Source: CAZHYV01 sp964537055
Lineage (GTDB): Bacteria; Myxococcota_A; Polyangia; Palsa-1104; JAEUJZ01
Length of the DNA: 64,000 nt
Reading direction: 5' to 3'
Assembly (NCBI GenBank): GCA_964537055.1
Contig: CAZHYV010000001.1
Location: 1-64,000 of the forward strand
Shown here: in pieces, positions 40,329 through 48,904 of the stretch
Layout of the letters: each line of letters opens with the position of its first letter
How positions within the stretch are numbered: position 1 is the first letter of the stretch
The notes under the pieces: generated by a model
Told to the model about the DNA's origin: nothing
Seen by the model: only the letters and a program-made list of their open reading frames with translations
Databases searched by the model: none
Program-made: the position numbers and the translations under genes

Positions 40329-41247
40329 TTTTTTCTTCCCTTTCGAGTTGTGTAATAGTGCTGAAACTTATTCGTTCTATCACTGGACCAATAGGCAGGG
40401 GTTTGGGATAACTATTTGTTGTTACAATACGGTCGAAATGCATTGCTAATGGTTCAATAGGGCCAGAGAAAATTCCATGAGTTACTATAAGGGAGAGAGT
40501 TTTTGGTTCAATCTGTTTCGCAATCTTAACAAATGTGCTTCCACCATCACAGATATCATCAATAATGACACAATGCTGTGCCAAGCATTTTGTCGCCTCC
40601 AAAACTTGGATTGAGACCTCTCCAGTATCGGGATTGCGGTGCTTGATGCAATAAACGACATCAACCAGGTTTTTGTTCCACTCTAAATAATGTGGGACCT
40701 TTTTTATGGCTCCTGCATCAGGACAAATAAGAATGCTGGCTTCTTTGGGTCCATAGTTCTGCACAAGGACACGGTTACTAAGGTTCACCGCATTTTTGAT
40801 AAGGGCAGTCGATACATCTGAATGGACGTCAAAGAGAATGACTTTTTCGAATTCGCACCTATTGATTAAGTTTGCGATGACTTCCAAATCAAAACTATCT
40901 CCTTGATGGATGAATCGATCAGACCTTGCTCCCATAAGATAAGGGATGGTGAGACATTTCTTTGTTACAGGAAGTCGACTAAGAGCATTGACCGCAGCAA
41001 GGAGAAGGAGGACCTGGTTTGAATCATATAAAGAACAAAAGACATGCACATCATCTCCTGCCTGTAAGGTAGGTGATTGAGCGCTTTTGCAACAGCAAGG
41101 AAAGGGCTCTTGTTTATTTGAAAAAGGAAGCTTTACATGAAATTGTTGGTCAGGAAATTGGGTTATTAGTGGTGCGACCTGCTCAGTGGGTAGCTGATTC
41201 GAAGGATAGTTTGCACGGAAAGGGAAATTTAAATTAACGGTTTTCAT
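40312..41247 (-). CDS. prs: ribose-phosphate pyrophosphokinase-like protein (possible Adps)
   Basis: A 311-residue member of the PRPP synthetase family. Signatures: IPYLMGARSDRFIHQGDSF (about 101-119, the catalytic ATP-binding segment), DVHSDVS (140-146) and the PRPP loop CVIIDDICDGGSTF (226-239), where canonical enzymes have DDxxDTGGT. It normally makes PRPP from ribose-5-phosphate and ATP. In NARP1 the related Adps acts on ADP-ribose. Pairing with the NAMPT-like gene by a 17-base overlap shows joint function in NAD resynthesis. The chain reads on from ATG 41247. Confidence 0.9.
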   Translation of the reverse strand: MKTVNLNFPFRANYPSNQLPTEQVAPLITQFPDQQFHVKLPFSNKQEPFPCCCKSAQSPTLQAGDDVHVFCSLYDSNQVLLLLAAVNALSRLPVTKKCLTIPYLMGARSDRFIHQGDSFDLEVIANLINRCEFEKVILFDVHSDVSTALIKNAVNLSNRVLVQNYGPKEASILICPDAGAIKKVPHYLEWNKNLVDVVYCIKHRNPDTGEVSIQVLEATKCLAQHCVIIDDICDGGSTFVKIAKQIEPKTLSLIVTHGIFSGPIEPLAMHFDRIVTTNSYPKPLPIGPVIERISFSTITQLEREEKNEETN

Positions 41248-41600
41248 CTCTTATCCTCTATAAAAAGATAGATATCTGAACGCCTATGTAGACACTCACT
41301 TTCCTGGATACATGAAACACGCGTTTGTCAAAACAAAAAGTGAAAGACAAGAAAGAAAGCTGGGTGGAATTAAAAATCTAGGATCTAAATTGGTCGAAAC
41401 AGAAATATCTTAACAATTTCTATTTTGATCTATCGACGGGAAGTAAAAGGATCTTCAAATTTTTCGTGACATTTGTTCAAAAATATGGTCTTATAGGGCC
41501 TGTGGTAATATAGCGATTTCTCTATACCTTCCACAAAAATACCCCTCTACATACTCCTCCTATATCTTACTTGCATCTTTCTACACTACGTAGTTCCTCT
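41248..41600. other. intergenic region upstream of the NAD pair and tRNA-Asp
   Basis: A 353-base gene-free stretch. It should contain the leftward promoter of the prs-nadV operon and a rightward promoter for the tRNA cluster. It is AT-rich with poly-T patches (41400-41480); I see no strong palindrome. Confidence 0.4.
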
Positions 41601-41673
41601 GGGTCAGTAGCTCAAATGGTGGAGCTTTCCCTTGTCACGGGAAGGGTTGCAGGTTCAATTCCTGTCTGACTCG
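41601..41673 (+). tRNA. phage-borne tRNA-Asp(GTC)
   Basis: Acceptor GGGTCAG pairs with CTGACTC (one G-U), D arm GCTC...GAGC, anticodon stem TTCCC/GGGAA encloses loop TTGTCAC (GTC at 34-36), T arm GCAGG-TTCAATT-CCTGT, discriminator G as usual for Asp. No CCA encoded. It lies in the prophage between the left-arm cargo and the packaging genes. Confidence 0.93.
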
Positions 41674-41758
41674 ATCTTGCTTTTTGCCTTGAGGAGTGGG
41701 GCTCAAAATTCGATTCAAATCGATCGCCATGCTAGGCAAAGGCGTGAACCTAGCTTTC

Positions 41759-41866
41759 GGACATGAAGGCTCTTATGCAGTTAGGATGTCTCTTCTTAAG
41801 CGTTTCTCCGCTTCTTTCCCTACAATTCCTAAAGGTATAAGCTGGGTTCAATTCCCAGCATGTCCA
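41759..41866 (+). ncRNA. tRNA-like RNA with extended central arm
   Basis: Acceptor GGACATG (41759-41765) pairs with CATGTCC (41859-41865) and a perfect T arm CTGGG-TTCAATT-CCCAG lies at 41842-41858. In between, stem TTAGGA (41781-41786) / TCCTAA (41827-41832) closes a 40-base loop with an inner hairpin AAGCG/CGCTT (41798-41813). The D arm is short and GG-free. No 7-base anticodon loop can be assigned. Total length 108 bases exceeds a normal tRNA. Confidence 0.5.
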
Positions 41867-41886
41867 ATCTTGTTTTCGTAATTCAC

Positions 41887-42123
41887 ATGCAATCAGAATC
41901 AAATGTACATTCCAATCCGAACCAGCGATTCTTTCTTACACGTAGAGAGGGAAGACGAATCATCAGGCCTTGGGTAGAACTTCTCAAGGAAGATCCTTCT
42001 TTGGCAGGAAGGGTGAAGCATTGCCCTCCTGGTGTTGCTCACGGTGCGATGAAAGATGTAGCTTCCTGTGTGATTCCTTCCGTAATGTTTGATGGGATGG
42101 TGGGGCACAAGCCTCATCGATAG
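41887..42123 (+). CDS. possible small protein after the tRNA cluster
   Basis: A 78-residue frame from ATG 41887, with the tract RREGRRIIRPWVELLKEDPS and a Cys/His-containing end (HCPPGVAHGAMKDVASC). Composition is protein-like, but there is no visible ribosome-binding site. No family. It may instead be noncoding. Confidence 0.3.
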   Translation: MQSESNVHSNPNQRFFLTRREGRRIIRPWVELLKEDPSLAGRVKHCPPGVAHGAMKDVASCVIPSVMFDGMVGHKPHR

Positions 42124-42302
42124 CACAACCTGCAACAGAACGCTCTCATTTGAGCTAGAAGGCCTTCTCTTATTTGCCTTGCCTCTAGGTATAAAGAATC
42201 GATTCTATGCGCCTTCACGCCCATTCCATAGCGCCTTGCGTCCATCTCTTACGCCTTTCCTATGTATAGTGCAATATAGATATATGTAGGACAAAGGGGG
42301 GT

Positions 42303-42385
42303 GGGGTTTTATATGGGGCTAAAAAACAGCCTCGTCGGCAATTTTGTGTGTAAAAGACCAAACCCCTAAAGGACGCCCGGCGTCC
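42303..42385 (+). other. structured leader upstream of packaging genes
   Basis: GGGGTTT (42303-42309) can pair with AAACCCC (42360-42366), and a tight hairpin GGACGC-CCG-GCGTCC follows at 42371-42385. It lies just before the late operon and could be an antitermination, terminator-like or packaging-recognition element. Role unassigned. Apart from this I see nothing in 42124-42431. Confidence 0.4.
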
Positions 42386-42431
42386 GGAGGATTTTCTTGT
42401 TCGCTAATTTCCAATTCTCCGACGGTATCAT

Positions 42432-42704
42432 ATGAGTGAACACTTTTTAATTCTTGTCCTCTCCATCTTGTTATTTCTTCTTTCCGTTTTTGGAGAAATC
42501 CATTGTTACCTCTCAAAAAAGATTATTGAGAATCTTACCGAGCAGAATCGAGAACTTTCTTATTTAGTCGACACGAAAGATCAAGAAGCTTTTCAAGCCC
42601 AAAAAGCACTCATCAAGATACGATTTAATCTTTCTGAAGAGCAATGGGAAGATTTGGTAAAAAGCTATAAAACAAAAATCAGTATGCCTCCTGCTATCAA
42701 TTAA
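42432..42704 (+). CDS. small membrane-anchored phage protein
   Basis: A 90-residue protein with an N-terminal transmembrane helix (FLILVLSILLFLLSVFG) followed by a charged coiled-coil-like helix (IIENLTEQNRELSYLVDTKDQEAFQAQKALI). This topology resembles Rz-like or holin-adjacent proteins, but no peptidase or lysozyme neighbour is present, so no role is assigned. It is the first gene of the late operon. Confidence 0.55.
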   Translation: MSEHFLILVLSILLFLLSVFGEIHCYLSKKIIENLTEQNRELSYLVDTKDQEAFQAQKALIKIRFNLSEEQWEDLVKSYKTKISMPPAIN

Positions 42705-42713
42705 ATTTTCTTT

Positions 42714-43172
42714 ATGCCTCTTCGTGACTCTAGTGGAAAACGTTTAAGTGGTGCAGCGGAAAAGCGGCGGAAGAAAGCGCAGCAAGAAGATATTCGCAAA
42801 GCCGAAACTCAGCGAAAGAAGTTAAAATCTTCTAAAGATCTGTCTGCCTCTTCAGATAATAAACCTGTAGGACTTGAGTTTGAAGACTTACCTCCTCCTG
42901 ACTTAAATGATTCTTCAGGCGCCATTGCTTGGTGGAATCGGGTACTTTTAGTTTGTGCAGACAAGGTTCTTCGAGACCCAGTGCTATCATTGGAGCAAAA
43001 GATCAAGTATCTCCACGACGGTGCTGCAAAGGCAGGCATGATTCGTGACAAGGCGGCGGAACAAGAACAGATTAAGAAATTATTAGCTGAGCAGCAGGGG
43101 AAGAAAGCTGCTGTGGGATTAGAGGATGTTAGTCAGCTCGCTCCACCGCGAATTTCGCGGCCTGCTGGATGA
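42714..43172 (+). CDS. putative terminase small subunit
   Basis: A 152-residue basic, helical protein immediately upstream of the large terminase, which it overlaps by 47 bases. The N-terminus is Lys/Arg-rich (AAEKRRKKAQQEDIRKAETQRK), a middle helical segment (AIAWWNRVLLVCADKVL) and a coiled-coil (KAAEQEQIKKLLAEQQGKKAA) follow. No family match is certain; the call rests mainly on position. In phages TerS binds the packaging site and stimulates TerL. Confidence 0.6.
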   Translation: MPLRDSSGKRLSGAAEKRRKKAQQEDIRKAETQRKKLKSSKDLSASSDNKPVGLEFEDLPPPDLNDSSGAIAWWNRVLLVCADKVLRDPVLSLEQKIKYLHDGAAKAGMIRDKAAEQEQIKKLLAEQQGKKAAVGLEDVSQLAPPRISRPAG

Positions 43173-44736
43173 TCAGGAACGACGAGAACGGAAGCGGTTT
43201 GTAGACCTTCAGATTGTATGGAGACGGAAGAAAACAGGGGAGATCCTTTATAAGGCAGGGGGTCTTTGGGATTGTGCAAACAAAAGTTGGAGTGACCGTC
43301 CTGCAAAACATGGACGGATCATTGATTTAGAAGAATCTCAGATTGATGCTGCACGTTGGGGCGCTTGGTGGATGCAAGAATTCAAAGCAGGCCGTCCTCG
43401 TGATTTTTTCTCTTTATTTTTATATGGAGGCCGGGGAAGTGGAAAAACACATTTTGCCGCGGTCTTTTTGGTAACCCTGTTGATCGAATTCCCTTTGGTT
43501 GATGGGACTCCTTCTATCGCATGGCAGGTCTCGAGTAGCCATAACGAACGAGACGAGCTTGACCGTGAAATTGAAACTAATTTTCCCTTCAAGGGAAGTT
43601 GGTTTAGATATGTCGAACACCCCAAGCATGAATATCGTTTTGTTCATGGTCCTCGTATTGTCAATGTCTCTGCAGACGATGCTGAAGATTTAAAACGCGG
43701 CCGTGTCGATTTTCTCCTCATTAACGAAGCTCAAAAAATGAGGAAGCAAGTCCCGACGTTTGGTTTGGCTCGCCTCGCCGATAAGGGAGGACTCGCCGTC
43801 TTTACTTCCAATCCTCCAACAGAGAGCAAAGCTCAATGGATCCTGGATTGGAACGAAAAGTGGGAAGAGGCCGTCAGCGCTGGTAATTCTTATCCTATTC
43901 GTTTTCTTCATCTAGATCCGAACCTAAACACTCGTCGGGATACACATGTAGCCGGTCAAATTGGCGAAGTCCTTCGAGTTCTTGACCCAAGGCTTGCTCA
44001 AGCAGATATCGATGGGCTTATGCTACGAATCGGGCAGCCTGCCTATTGGGAATGGAACAAGCATCGGAATGCCCGTCATATTCCTGACTTGGGAGATGTG
44101 ACCCGAGAATTTACAAAGCGACGATTGGGTCGTGCGTATGACTATATTTCGGGAGCGGACTTCCAAGCCACACCTCATATGGCCGCAGCCATCTTTAAGC
44201 TCTATGGTTCGGTGGAGAATCCTATCTTATGGGCAGTCGACGAGATTGTGGCTGACCAAGCCACTGAAGATGACCTTTTAGATTTGGTAGAAGAGCGATA
44301 TTCTCCCGAAGAAATGGTATGGGTAGGTGATGCCTCAGGACAGTGGCAGGATGGGAAACATCGGAATGGGCGTGACTCGTTCCAGGTGTTTAAGGCCAGA
44401 CGTTGGCATATCGTGCCTCCTAGCAAACCGAAAAACCCAACCCACCGTCCGAAGAATCCTCCGGTCGACCAAAGAGTCAAGCTTATGAACAAGCTCCTTT
44501 CGGATGAGCAGCTCATGGTGGACTTAGAAAAAGCCCCCAAATTAGCAGAAGCACTGAAAGAGTGTGAGCTCAAGCAGGGGAGATATGGGCGTGTAATTCC
44601 GTTAGGATACTATGCTCACTTGACCGACGCTGCGGGTTATGTCTGCTGGTGGGTAAGTAAGAGGCCTACCGTGCCAAGAAGCGGCACTGAGTCCGTAGGC
44701 GCTATCATTTCAATGCCGCAAAAAAGAATATTTTAA
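43126..44736 (+). CDS. terL: terminase large subunit (DNA-packaging ATPase/nuclease)
   Basis: Motor that cuts and pumps DNA into the capsid, 536 residues. Walker A GGRGSGKT (101-108), Walker B VDFLLINEAQ (194-203), motif III TSNPPTE, and the RNaseH-like nuclease beginning at YDYISGADFQATPH with later acidic residues (VWVGDASGQWQDG). Length fits the Mu-like/large-terminase group. It overlaps the TerS frame by 47 bases. Confidence 0.93.
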   Translation: MLVSSLHREFRGLLDDQERRERKRFVDLQIVWRRKKTGEILYKAGGLWDCANKSWSDRPAKHGRIIDLEESQIDAARWGAWWMQEFKAGRPRDFFSLFLYGGRGSGKTHFAAVFLVTLLIEFPLVDGTPSIAWQVSSSHNERDELDREIETNFPFKGSWFRYVEHPKHEYRFVHGPRIVNVSADDAEDLKRGRVDFLLINEAQKMRKQVPTFGLARLADKGGLAVFTSNPPTESKAQWILDWNEKWEEAVSAGNSYPIRFLHLDPNLNTRRDTHVAGQIGEVLRVLDPRLAQADIDGLMLRIGQPAYWEWNKHRNARHIPDLGDVTREFTKRRLGRAYDYISGADFQATPHMAAAIFKLYGSVENPILWAVDEIVADQATEDDLLDLVEERYSPEEMVWVGDASGQWQDGKHRNGRDSFQVFKARRWHIVPPSKPKNPTHRPKNPPVDQRVKLMNKLLSDEQLMVDLEKAPKLAEALKECELKQGRYGRVIPLGYYAHLTDAAGYVCWWVSKRPTVPRSGTESVGAIISMPQKRIF

Positions 44737-44752
44737 GAAACAAACAAGGGAG

Positions 44753-45103
44753 ATGAGTTTAATGTTTTCTGACCATAGATCAGCACCAAATATAACTACA
44801 ATTCGAAATCGAATTTTATGTTTTTCTGAAGACTTCCTTAATGCTCTTTTGACGATGGATTGTTCGGAGGAATCAGTTGCGCTGCGCTCCATCCGAGTAA
44901 AGCTAGAATTGTTAGAAAAGATGTCCTCTATTCTTCACCTCCTTAGAAATCATACTTTAGAAGAGAGTGAGAAAGAGAATTACTCTCTCAAAGAAAAGAA
45001 TAAAAGCTTCGAAGATCAAATCAAAGGTATTAAAGAACGTCTAAGCCAGGTTTTATCACCTGCCTCTCATAAATATGGGTTTAGTGAGCATGATGACGAG
45101 TAA
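44753..45103 (+). CDS. hypothetical helical protein between terminase and portal
   Basis: A 116-residue protein beginning at ATG 44753 (an ATG at 44762 is also possible; AAGGGAG is upstream). Mostly helical, with a coiled-coil stretch (ENYSLKEKNKSFEDQIKGIKERLSQ). No recognised domain; position suggests a late accessory gene. Confidence 0.55.
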   Translation: MSLMFSDHRSAPNITTIRNRILCFSEDFLNALLTMDCSEESVALRSIRVKLELLEKMSSILHLLRNHTLEESEKENYSLKEKNKSFEDQIKGIKERLSQVLSPASHKYGFSEHDDE

Positions 45104-45137
45104 AGTAAAAACCCGACAATAATTCGCTCCTCTTATT

Positions 45138-45293
45138 ATGGTCTCTACCGATAATATTTTAAAACAGATTCAAGACATCTGTGGGTCTCAGCCTCTCTCT
45201 GAGGTCATTCTCAGCAAAGACCCACGAATCCAAGAAATCTTCCAGCTTCTCAATTTCTTACCGAAAGAGAAGCCATCCTCGGAAACGCCCTAG
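45138..45293 (+). CDS. 51-residue small protein before the portal gene
   Basis: A short frame (MVSTDNILKQIQDICGSQPL...) with helical composition, ending 9 bases before the portal frame opens. No clear ribosome-binding site; the filling of an otherwise empty gap in a tightly packed operon is the main support. Confidence 0.4.
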   Translation: MVSTDNILKQIQDICGSQPLSEVILSKDPRIQEIFQLLNFLPKEKPSSETP

Positions 45294-45302
45294 GACTATT
45301 CT

Positions 45303-46895
45303 TTGTCTCTCCTTACACGTATTGGAAATAGCATCCGCTCTTTCGCGGGACAGGCCTCGATGCGCCTTGCCGAGTTTGCCTACACGGCTCCTCCGGTTCC
45401 AGGCGCTGGGAAGCTCATGCAGCCGTATCGTCTTCCCAAAGATAGAGAGCAGGAAGCCATCTTGCGAAGCAAAGATGCTCTCTACGGGCGGACTACATAC
45501 TACACGGGTCCTAGCCCTAGTTACATTAGTACCTATCCTGGCAGCCTGATGACACCGGAGAAGTTGCACTCTATCTTCAATCAGGTACTGACCACCGGAT
45601 GGATGTTTAATAAAGCCTGTTTGGATGAGCAAATCTTTCTTCGAGATGCTCATATCACTGCAGTCGATACCTCATTTCGGGTTGCCAGCGTAGGGAAAAA
45701 ATTCACGATCCAGCCTGCCGATGGTAGTGAGCTTGCACAAAATATTGCTAATTACCATCAAACTGTCGTTGATGATATTGACCATTTCGATGAATCAGCG
45801 AAACGTCTCTTGTATGCCTATGCAGGAGGTTATGCTGTTGAAGAGCCTGTCTACAATGATAAAGAGATTAAATTCCCTATAGGAAGAGATAGAACGGTTA
45901 CCATTTGTGGGCCACATCCGAAACAACTCGATTGGGTAAGCAATAAGTCAACTCGGTTTGACGTAGCAACTGATGAGCTTTTGTTAGACATGGGAGGAGG
46001 AAAGTTTGCTTCTCTTCCTGAATGGAAGTTTGTCGTACATGTTACACCGGGGGATTTTCAAGTCCGTCGACGTGGATACATGTATCAAGCTGCTTGGCTC
46101 TCAATGTTTAAGAACTCAGCCATTGCTCGATGGGCGGCTATCTTAGATATCTGGGGAATCCCTGTTCCTTACGGAATGGCCTCTCAGGAGTTATGGCAGG
46201 ATGAGACCAGGAAGGAACAGCTCCACGCTCTGATTCGAGATCATGGCTTAGGCAATCCTGCCATCTTTACTGATGATTTCCGAGTGGAGCGGAGTCCCAA
46301 TATTAGTGAGGGTGATGCTCGGGGTATGCATGCCGCCATTATTGGTTGGATTAATACCGAGCTTTCAAAACTCATCCAGGGTGAGACGCTTACTACAGAG
46401 CTAGGGGGCGTCGGTTCCTACAATGCTAGTGAGACTCATGCTGCGGTCAAAGAAAGCATTGTGGCCATGGCTGCCAGGGCTCTCTCCAACACCGTAAGAA
46501 AATTCTTACGAGAGTTTACTAAACTAAATATTGATCAGCTATCACAAGCTCTTGGTGCAAGCCCCTCAGAAATTCTCCGTCTCACTGGGCGACCTTATTG
46601 GCGCATTGAACGGGAAGTTACGACCAAAGACAGAATGCAGCTCTATGTGCAAGCCGTAAATGAATTGGGCATGAATATTGATGAAGACCAGCCTTATGAG
46701 GAGTTTGGGTTTGCTAAGGCTCGTGATCCCAATAAACGGCTTAATGGAAAAGCCCAAATTCTTTCTGCTGATGCAAAGGCAGTTAGTAATGCTTCAGCTG
46801 TCGAGGGGGTAGAGAACCCTAAACCTGAAGAGGCTACCGGTATTATACCGCCACTCGAAGACAATCTCTCTACACCTTTGGTAAACAACACATAA
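45303..46895 (+). CDS. portal protein, DUF935 (Mu gp29-like)
   Basis: Dodecameric channel at the capsid vertex, 530 residues in the frame opening with TTG 45303 (an ATG at 45360 is possible but would lose conserved N-terminal residues). DUF935 features: AVEEPVYND..., WAAILDIWGIPVPYGMASQEL, the stretch TELSKLIQGETLTTELGG and the C-terminal RPYWRIEREVTTKDRMQ. Follows terminase as in Mu-like phages. A separate MuF (gp30) gene is not found after it. Confidence 0.88.
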   Translation: MSLLTRIGNSIRSFAGQASMRLAEFAYTAPPVPGAGKLMQPYRLPKDREQEAILRSKDALYGRTTYYTGPSPSYISTYPGSLMTPEKLHSIFNQVLTTGWMFNKACLDEQIFLRDAHITAVDTSFRVASVGKKFTIQPADGSELAQNIANYHQTVVDDIDHFDESAKRLLYAYAGGYAVEEPVYNDKEIKFPIGRDRTVTICGPHPKQLDWVSNKSTRFDVATDELLLDMGGGKFASLPEWKFVVHVTPGDFQVRRRGYMYQAAWLSMFKNSAIARWAAILDIWGIPVPYGMASQELWQDETRKEQLHALIRDHGLGNPAIFTDDFRVERSPNISEGDARGMHAAIIGWINTELSKLIQGETLTTELGGVGSYNASETHAAVKESIVAMAARALSNTVRKFLREFTKLNIDQLSQALGASPSEILRLTGRPYWRIEREVTTKDRMQLYVQAVNELGMNIDEDQPYEEFGFAKARDPNKRLNGKAQILSADAKAVSNASAVEGVENPKPEEATGIIPPLEDNLSTPLVNNT

Positions 46896-46960
46896 TTTTC
46901 TCTCTTTAAATCTGGCTCGCTTTTTCCTTTTCTTGGATTAAGTCTGCCTAAAGGAACCGT

Positions 46961-47323
46961 ATGGCAACCCCACAAGAATCGCGTCTCTATAACATAAACG
47001 AAATGTACCCGATGGCTGGATGGGAAATCATATCCGGCCGTACTTATTTAGGTGGCACTACACCTACATTAGAACTATCTGCGTGGCTCGTTCTTACGGA
47101 TACTACCCTTGAGCCTATCACCCTGCGATTACCGTCAGAACCCTACGAAGGAAAAACGTATCTCATCAATGATGACAAGGGTACGGCCGCGGCGAATAAC
47201 ATCACTATCAATGGCAATGGAAAGACCATTAATGGAACAGCGACGATTACGCTGAGCACCAATTACAGCTCTCGTCTCCTTCGTTACAACGGGACACAAT
47301 GGGTTGTCCTCCTTGCTGCTTAG
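46961..47323 (+). CDS. small beta-rich virion-associated protein
   Basis: A 120-residue protein of short beta strands with Asn/Thr/Gly-rich turns (NDDKGTAAANNITINGNGKTINGTATITL), a pattern of parallel-beta surface or decoration proteins. RBS-like GGAACCGT precedes ATG. Possibly capsid decoration or fibre; unknown. Confidence 0.55.
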   Translation: MATPQESRLYNINEMYPMAGWEIISGRTYLGGTTPTLELSAWLVLTDTTLEPITLRLPSEPYEGKTYLINDDKGTAAANNITINGNGKTINGTATITLSTNYSSRLLRYNGTQWVVLLAA

Positions 47324-47332
47324 GAAGATTGT

Positions 47333-47812
47333 ATGGCAATTCGAGACAACCCTTACGACTTAGGGATCGTTCTTTACCTAATAGGCTTTCCGGGCAATAG
47401 CACCTATATTGACTATCGAGGACAAATTGTTCCTGTAGAAGAGCTTACCACGAACTATACGACTATGGTTGGTTCGCTTGCTGCACAAACAGCAATTATG
47501 TATCCCGGCGCGTCAACAGCCTTTAGTGCTTGGGTCCTTGTTAATTTGGCAGCTGCGACTTCAATCAGCGTCAAGGTGCAAAGCCAATATGGAAATGATT
47601 CTGCAATCGACGCCAACTGGACAGATTTACAGATGGTTAATCAGCTAACAGGGACTGTTAGCAATGAGTTTACTTTTACCTCGAGTGGCACATACCTCAT
47701 CCAAACAGCAAGTGTACAAACTGTGGGTAAACTGCGGGTGGTCGCGAAAGCAGCAGGCGTAGGGTTTGCTGCAAACGACTATGTCAAAGTTAGTGCGAGG
47801 GTAGGCTTGTGA
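47333..47812 (+). CDS. beta-rich head-associated protein
   Basis: A 159-residue all-beta protein (YPGASTAFSAWVLVNLAAATSISVKVQ, SNEFTFTSSGTYLIQTASVQTVGKLRVV), like the beta-sandwich decoration or head-fibre proteins of other phages. AGGAAG precedes ATG. Its stop overlaps the next GTG start. Role inferred only from position and composition. Confidence 0.55.
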   Translation: MAIRDNPYDLGIVLYLIGFPGNSTYIDYRGQIVPVEELTTNYTTMVGSLAAQTAIMYPGASTAFSAWVLVNLAAATSISVKVQSQYGNDSAIDANWTDLQMVNQLTGTVSNEFTFTSSGTYLIQTASVQTVGKLRVVAKAAGVGFAANDYVKVSARVGL

Positions 47813-48462
47813 GTCAGTTATTTGGTTTCCCTACCAAACCGGAGGGAGGAGGGGCACCGTTTGGTCCTGCGGGAGGAGATCTTTATTCTTCCTATCCGAA
47901 TCCAAATGTAGGAGGACTCCGAGGCATTCCAATTGGTCCTACCCCTCCAAATGATAATGAGTTTTTGGTCTACGATAGTGGAACCAATACACTCGTATAT
48001 GCTGATACAATTCCGGCAAACTTTTTAGTCGGGCCTCTGCCAAACCAGTACAGCCAAACGGTTATTCTTGCGGGACTCAACAATGCTGGTGTCTGGTATC
48101 CTGCCGAGTACATAGGCCCTGGCTTTTACAGTAACTCGGTTTCTTATAGTTTTGGATTTGGAGGAGCTGGATTCTACAGGGTAGTCAATCAAGGAGTTTT
48201 AAGCAAATTTTCGTGGCAACACTCAAATTCCCCGGGAAGCGATATCACGGTCGATATCTATATTGCTCCTTTAGGTAATCCTTCGCTGTTTGCTTACTCT
48301 GGCGTCTCTTTGACTATGCCTGCTGCAAGCTACGTTACCCAAAACAACCTTGATACTCTCAATGTCAATGCAGACGACCTCATCGTACTTTATAACCCTT
48401 CGCTGACCACGGGGTACACCTCAGCAAGTCTCACCATTACCGCCCAATTTATCTCTACCTAG
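47809..48462 (+). CDS. putative head fibre / decoration protein
   Basis: A 217-residue protein starting GTG 47809. The N-terminal part is glycine-rich collagen-like (GGAPFGPAGGDLYSSYPNPNVGGL), as in phage fibre proteins that begin with GPAGGDLxGxYPxPxV; the rest is beta-rich. The YPNPNVGGL pattern is common in phage fibre tips. Role inferred. Confidence 0.6.
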   Translation: MSQLFGFPTKPEGGGAPFGPAGGDLYSSYPNPNVGGLRGIPIGPTPPNDNEFLVYDSGTNTLVYADTIPANFLVGPLPNQYSQTVILAGLNNAGVWYPAEYIGPGFYSNSVSYSFGFGGAGFYRVVNQGVLSKFSWQHSNSPGSDITVDIYIAPLGNPSLFAYSGVSLTMPAASYVTQNNLDTLNVNADDLIVLYNPSLTTGYTSASLTITAQFIST

Positions 48463-48470
48463 GAAATCAC

Positions 48471-48896
48471 ATGGCCTATTATCCTCTTGCATACAACACC
48501 CAAAAAAACGAAGTCTCGGCCATTGGAAGTGGCGCCGGAGTGACGATGGCACCCGGGACTGCCGTACAAATTGATGCGCTTCCAACCAGCTCAGTCATCC
48601 ATTTTAAGATCAGCCCCGCAACTGGCTCAGACCCAGTTCACGGCGTAGTCTCCACCGTTCGCTCTGCCACTCCTCCTTCGATTGACAATATCATATCGGG
48701 GCGTGTGGTAACGATGGCTTCAGATTTTATTCCAGTCCTCATGGGAGCAAATGGGAATGCAGGGGACCTTCTGAAAATTGATGCGAATAGCAAATGGGTC
48801 CCCATTGGTGCGGGTGATGTAGCCAAAGCAGAACTTTTAGAAACCACAGCCATGAATGCTCTTGGCTGGGCCCGACCTATCCTGTTTAAACCCTAG
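48471..48896 (+). CDS. small beta-rich virion protein
   Basis: A 141-residue protein with repeated short hydrophobic strands (AIGSGAGVTMAPGTAVQIDALP) and AGDLLKIDANSKWVPIGAGD, resembling DUF2190-type decoration proteins. It is the last of four beta-rich genes between portal and protease. Confidence 0.5.
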   Translation: MAYYPLAYNTQKNEVSAIGSGAGVTMAPGTAVQIDALPTSSVIHFKISPATGSDPVHGVVSTVRSATPPSIDNIISGRVVTMASDFIPVLMGANGNAGDLLKIDANSKWVPIGAGDVAKAELLETTAMNALGWARPILFKP

Positions 48897-48904
48897 ATAT
48901 TTCT

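Noticed and set aside
41696..41881. Frame running through the tRNA-like element
   Set aside because: Covers the acceptor and T arm pairing; no ribosome-binding site.
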